This document shows positions 6,844-7,740 of a stretch of 7,740 bases of DNA, piece by piece (the first letter of the stretch is position 1; the number at the start of each line of letters is the position of its first letter). The position numbers and the translations under genes are program-made. The notes below the pieces were generated by a model that was given only the letters and a program-made list of their open reading frames with translations, had not been told where the DNA came from and made no database searches. The stretch is from Deltaproteobacteria bacterium (GTDB lineage Bacteria > Desulfobacterota > Syntrophia > Syntrophales > Smithellaceae): positions 1 to 7,740 of the forward strand of contig JAGVUJ010000184.1 in assembly GCA_019136325.1 (NCBI GenBank), written 5' to 3'.

Positions 6844-7740
6844 ATGCGGCTGATTTGGAAAATTATTTCGATAACCTTGTTGTTAATCCTAACATTTTTT
6901 GTTGTAGATGTGGGGCGTTATTTTATTTATCCCAACGTGTCCTCTTTAAGGAAAAGTCATCCGCCCAAGACGGCCTTTATGGAATACAGGGAAAAGGTCT
7001 GGCAAAGACAGGGAATCAAAAAGAACATTACAAAAATATGGGTTCCGCTGACCAGAATATCGCCTTATGCGATGAAAGCCGTGATTATAGCCGAGGACGA
7101 TAAGTTCTGGTCTCATGAAGGCTTTGATTTCGACGCTATGCAAAAAGCGTTGGAGAAAGACATCGCCAAAAAGAAATTCAAGGTCGGTGGAAGCACCATC
7201 TCGCAGCAACTGGCAAAAAATCTATATCTTTCTCCCTCCAAAAGTCCTATCCGAAAATTAAAGGAAGCCATTCTGACGTGGCGCATGGAACGTAATTTAA
7301 GCAAGAAAAGGATCATGGAGTTGTACTTGAATGTTGCGGAATGGGGTGACGGGATTTTCGGCATTGAAGCAGCCGCCCGGAAACATTACGGAAAGAGCGC
7401 CGCTGCGCTTGGTCCGCATGAAGCCGCAGTGCTGGCGTCGGTTTTGCCCAACCCGATCAAATATAAGCCTAACGGGTCTTCAAAATACGTGGCTTACCGT
7501 TCGGCACGGATTTATCAGATCATGGTGCGCCGCGGCATTGTTATTCCGGAATATGAAGAAATGATCTCCGAAGCGGATGAAAGTGAGGAAGAAACGGAAG
7601 AACAGGTCGGAGAAAATGTTCCGGAAGCAACCGAACAGGCAAGTGAATCCATTCAGCCGGCTGAAGAGCAAAAAGAAGAAACCGTTCCGGAAGAACAAAA
7701 AGCAAGCCATGTTCTTCCGGAAACGGAAAACAAACCGAAC
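6844..7740 (+). CDS. mtgA: Monofunctional biosynthetic peptidoglycan glycosyltransferase, with acidic C-terminal tail (3' end beyond window)
   Basis: This open frame of 299 codons has no stop before the right edge, so the C-terminus is missing. The enzyme polymerises lipid II into glycan strands at the inner membrane (GT51 family). Residues 4-28 are one membrane segment (WKIISITLLLILTFFVVD). GT51 motifs follow in order: IIAEDDKFWSHEGFD (81-95) with catalytic Glu84, GGSTISQQLAKNLYL (115-129), RKLKEAILTWRMER (137-150) with the second conserved Glu141, SKKRIMELYLNVAEWG (153-168), and GIEAAARKHYGK (173-184). No transpeptidase domain begins after the GT51 domain; instead, from about residue 238 the protein becomes Glu-rich low-complexity sequence (21 Glu in 62 residues) up to the edge. 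E. coli MtgA is about 242 residues, so this is an extension. AAGGA lies 5 bases before the ATG. A bifunctional PBP is unlikely, since those continue directly into a structured linker, but the cut leaves some doubt. Confidence 0.92.
   Translation, partial: MRLIWKIISITLLLILTFFVVDVGRYFIYPNVSSLRKSHPPKTAFMEYREKVWQRQGIKKNITKIWVPLTRISPYAMKAVIIAEDDKFWSHEGFDFDAMQKALEKDIAKKKFKVGGSTISQQLAKNLYLSPSKSPIRKLKEAILTWRMERNLSKKRIMELYLNVAEWGDGIFGIEAAARKHYGKSAAALGPHEAAVLASVLPNPIKYKPNGSSKYVAYRSARIYQIMVRRGIVIPEYEEMISEADESEEETEEQVGENVPEATEQASESIQPAEEQKEETVPEEQKASHVLPETENKPN

Noticed and set aside
6855..7103. Plus-strand ORF of 82 codons overlapping the start of mtgA
   Set aside because: It is an out-of-frame shadow of mtgA, whose frame from 6844 carries the membrane segment and all GT51 motifs.

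Overview
The window looks like ordinary chromosome from a Gram-negative bacterium of moderate GC content. My best guess is the Desulfobacterota (old Deltaproteobacteria), perhaps near the Syntrophales. The guess rests on three things: the compact Aquifex-type aconitase beside a eukaryotic-like type II isocitrate dehydrogenase, the predicted lipoprotein and exported small proteins, and general codon and base usage. No 16S gene or other lineage marker is present, so the placement is tentative.

Layout. Positions 1-204 (minus) hold the first 68 codons of a small unrecognised lipoprotein that runs off the left edge. Positions 252-743 (minus) encode a secreted protein resembling the surface-adhesin E family; it lies 47 bases upstream of the lipoprotein and probably shares its transcript. 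After a short intergenic region with a GC-rich hairpin comes a three-gene minus-strand operon, transcribed acn (3257-5191), icd (2009-3229), rlmN (963-2009). It has a recognisable promoter near 5331-5359 and a structured leader of about 130 nt. A strong terminator at 5383-5427 separates it from a LysM-LysM-NlpC/P60 cell-wall hydrolase (5479-6459, minus). Across an AT-rich 384-bp divergent intergenic region lies a plus-strand monofunctional peptidoglycan glycosyltransferase, mtgA (6844 to beyond the right edge), with an unusual Glu-rich C-terminal tail.

How the genes work together. Aconitase and isocitrate dehydrogenase catalyse consecutive steps, citrate to isocitrate to 2-oxoglutarate, which supply glutamate and the oxidative arm of the TCA cycle. 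Their mRNA also carries RlmN, a radical-SAM RNA methyltransferase whose start overlaps the icd stop by one base. The right part is a cell-wall locus in which a murein hydrolase and a murein polymerase are transcribed divergently from a shared control region.

I see no mobile element, CRISPR array, tRNA, rRNA or defence system, and nothing that convincingly amounts to an undescribed system. The points most worth checking are the repeat-bearing acn leader, the Lys replacing Arg at the NADP 2'-phosphate position of Icd, and the acidic tail on MtgA.
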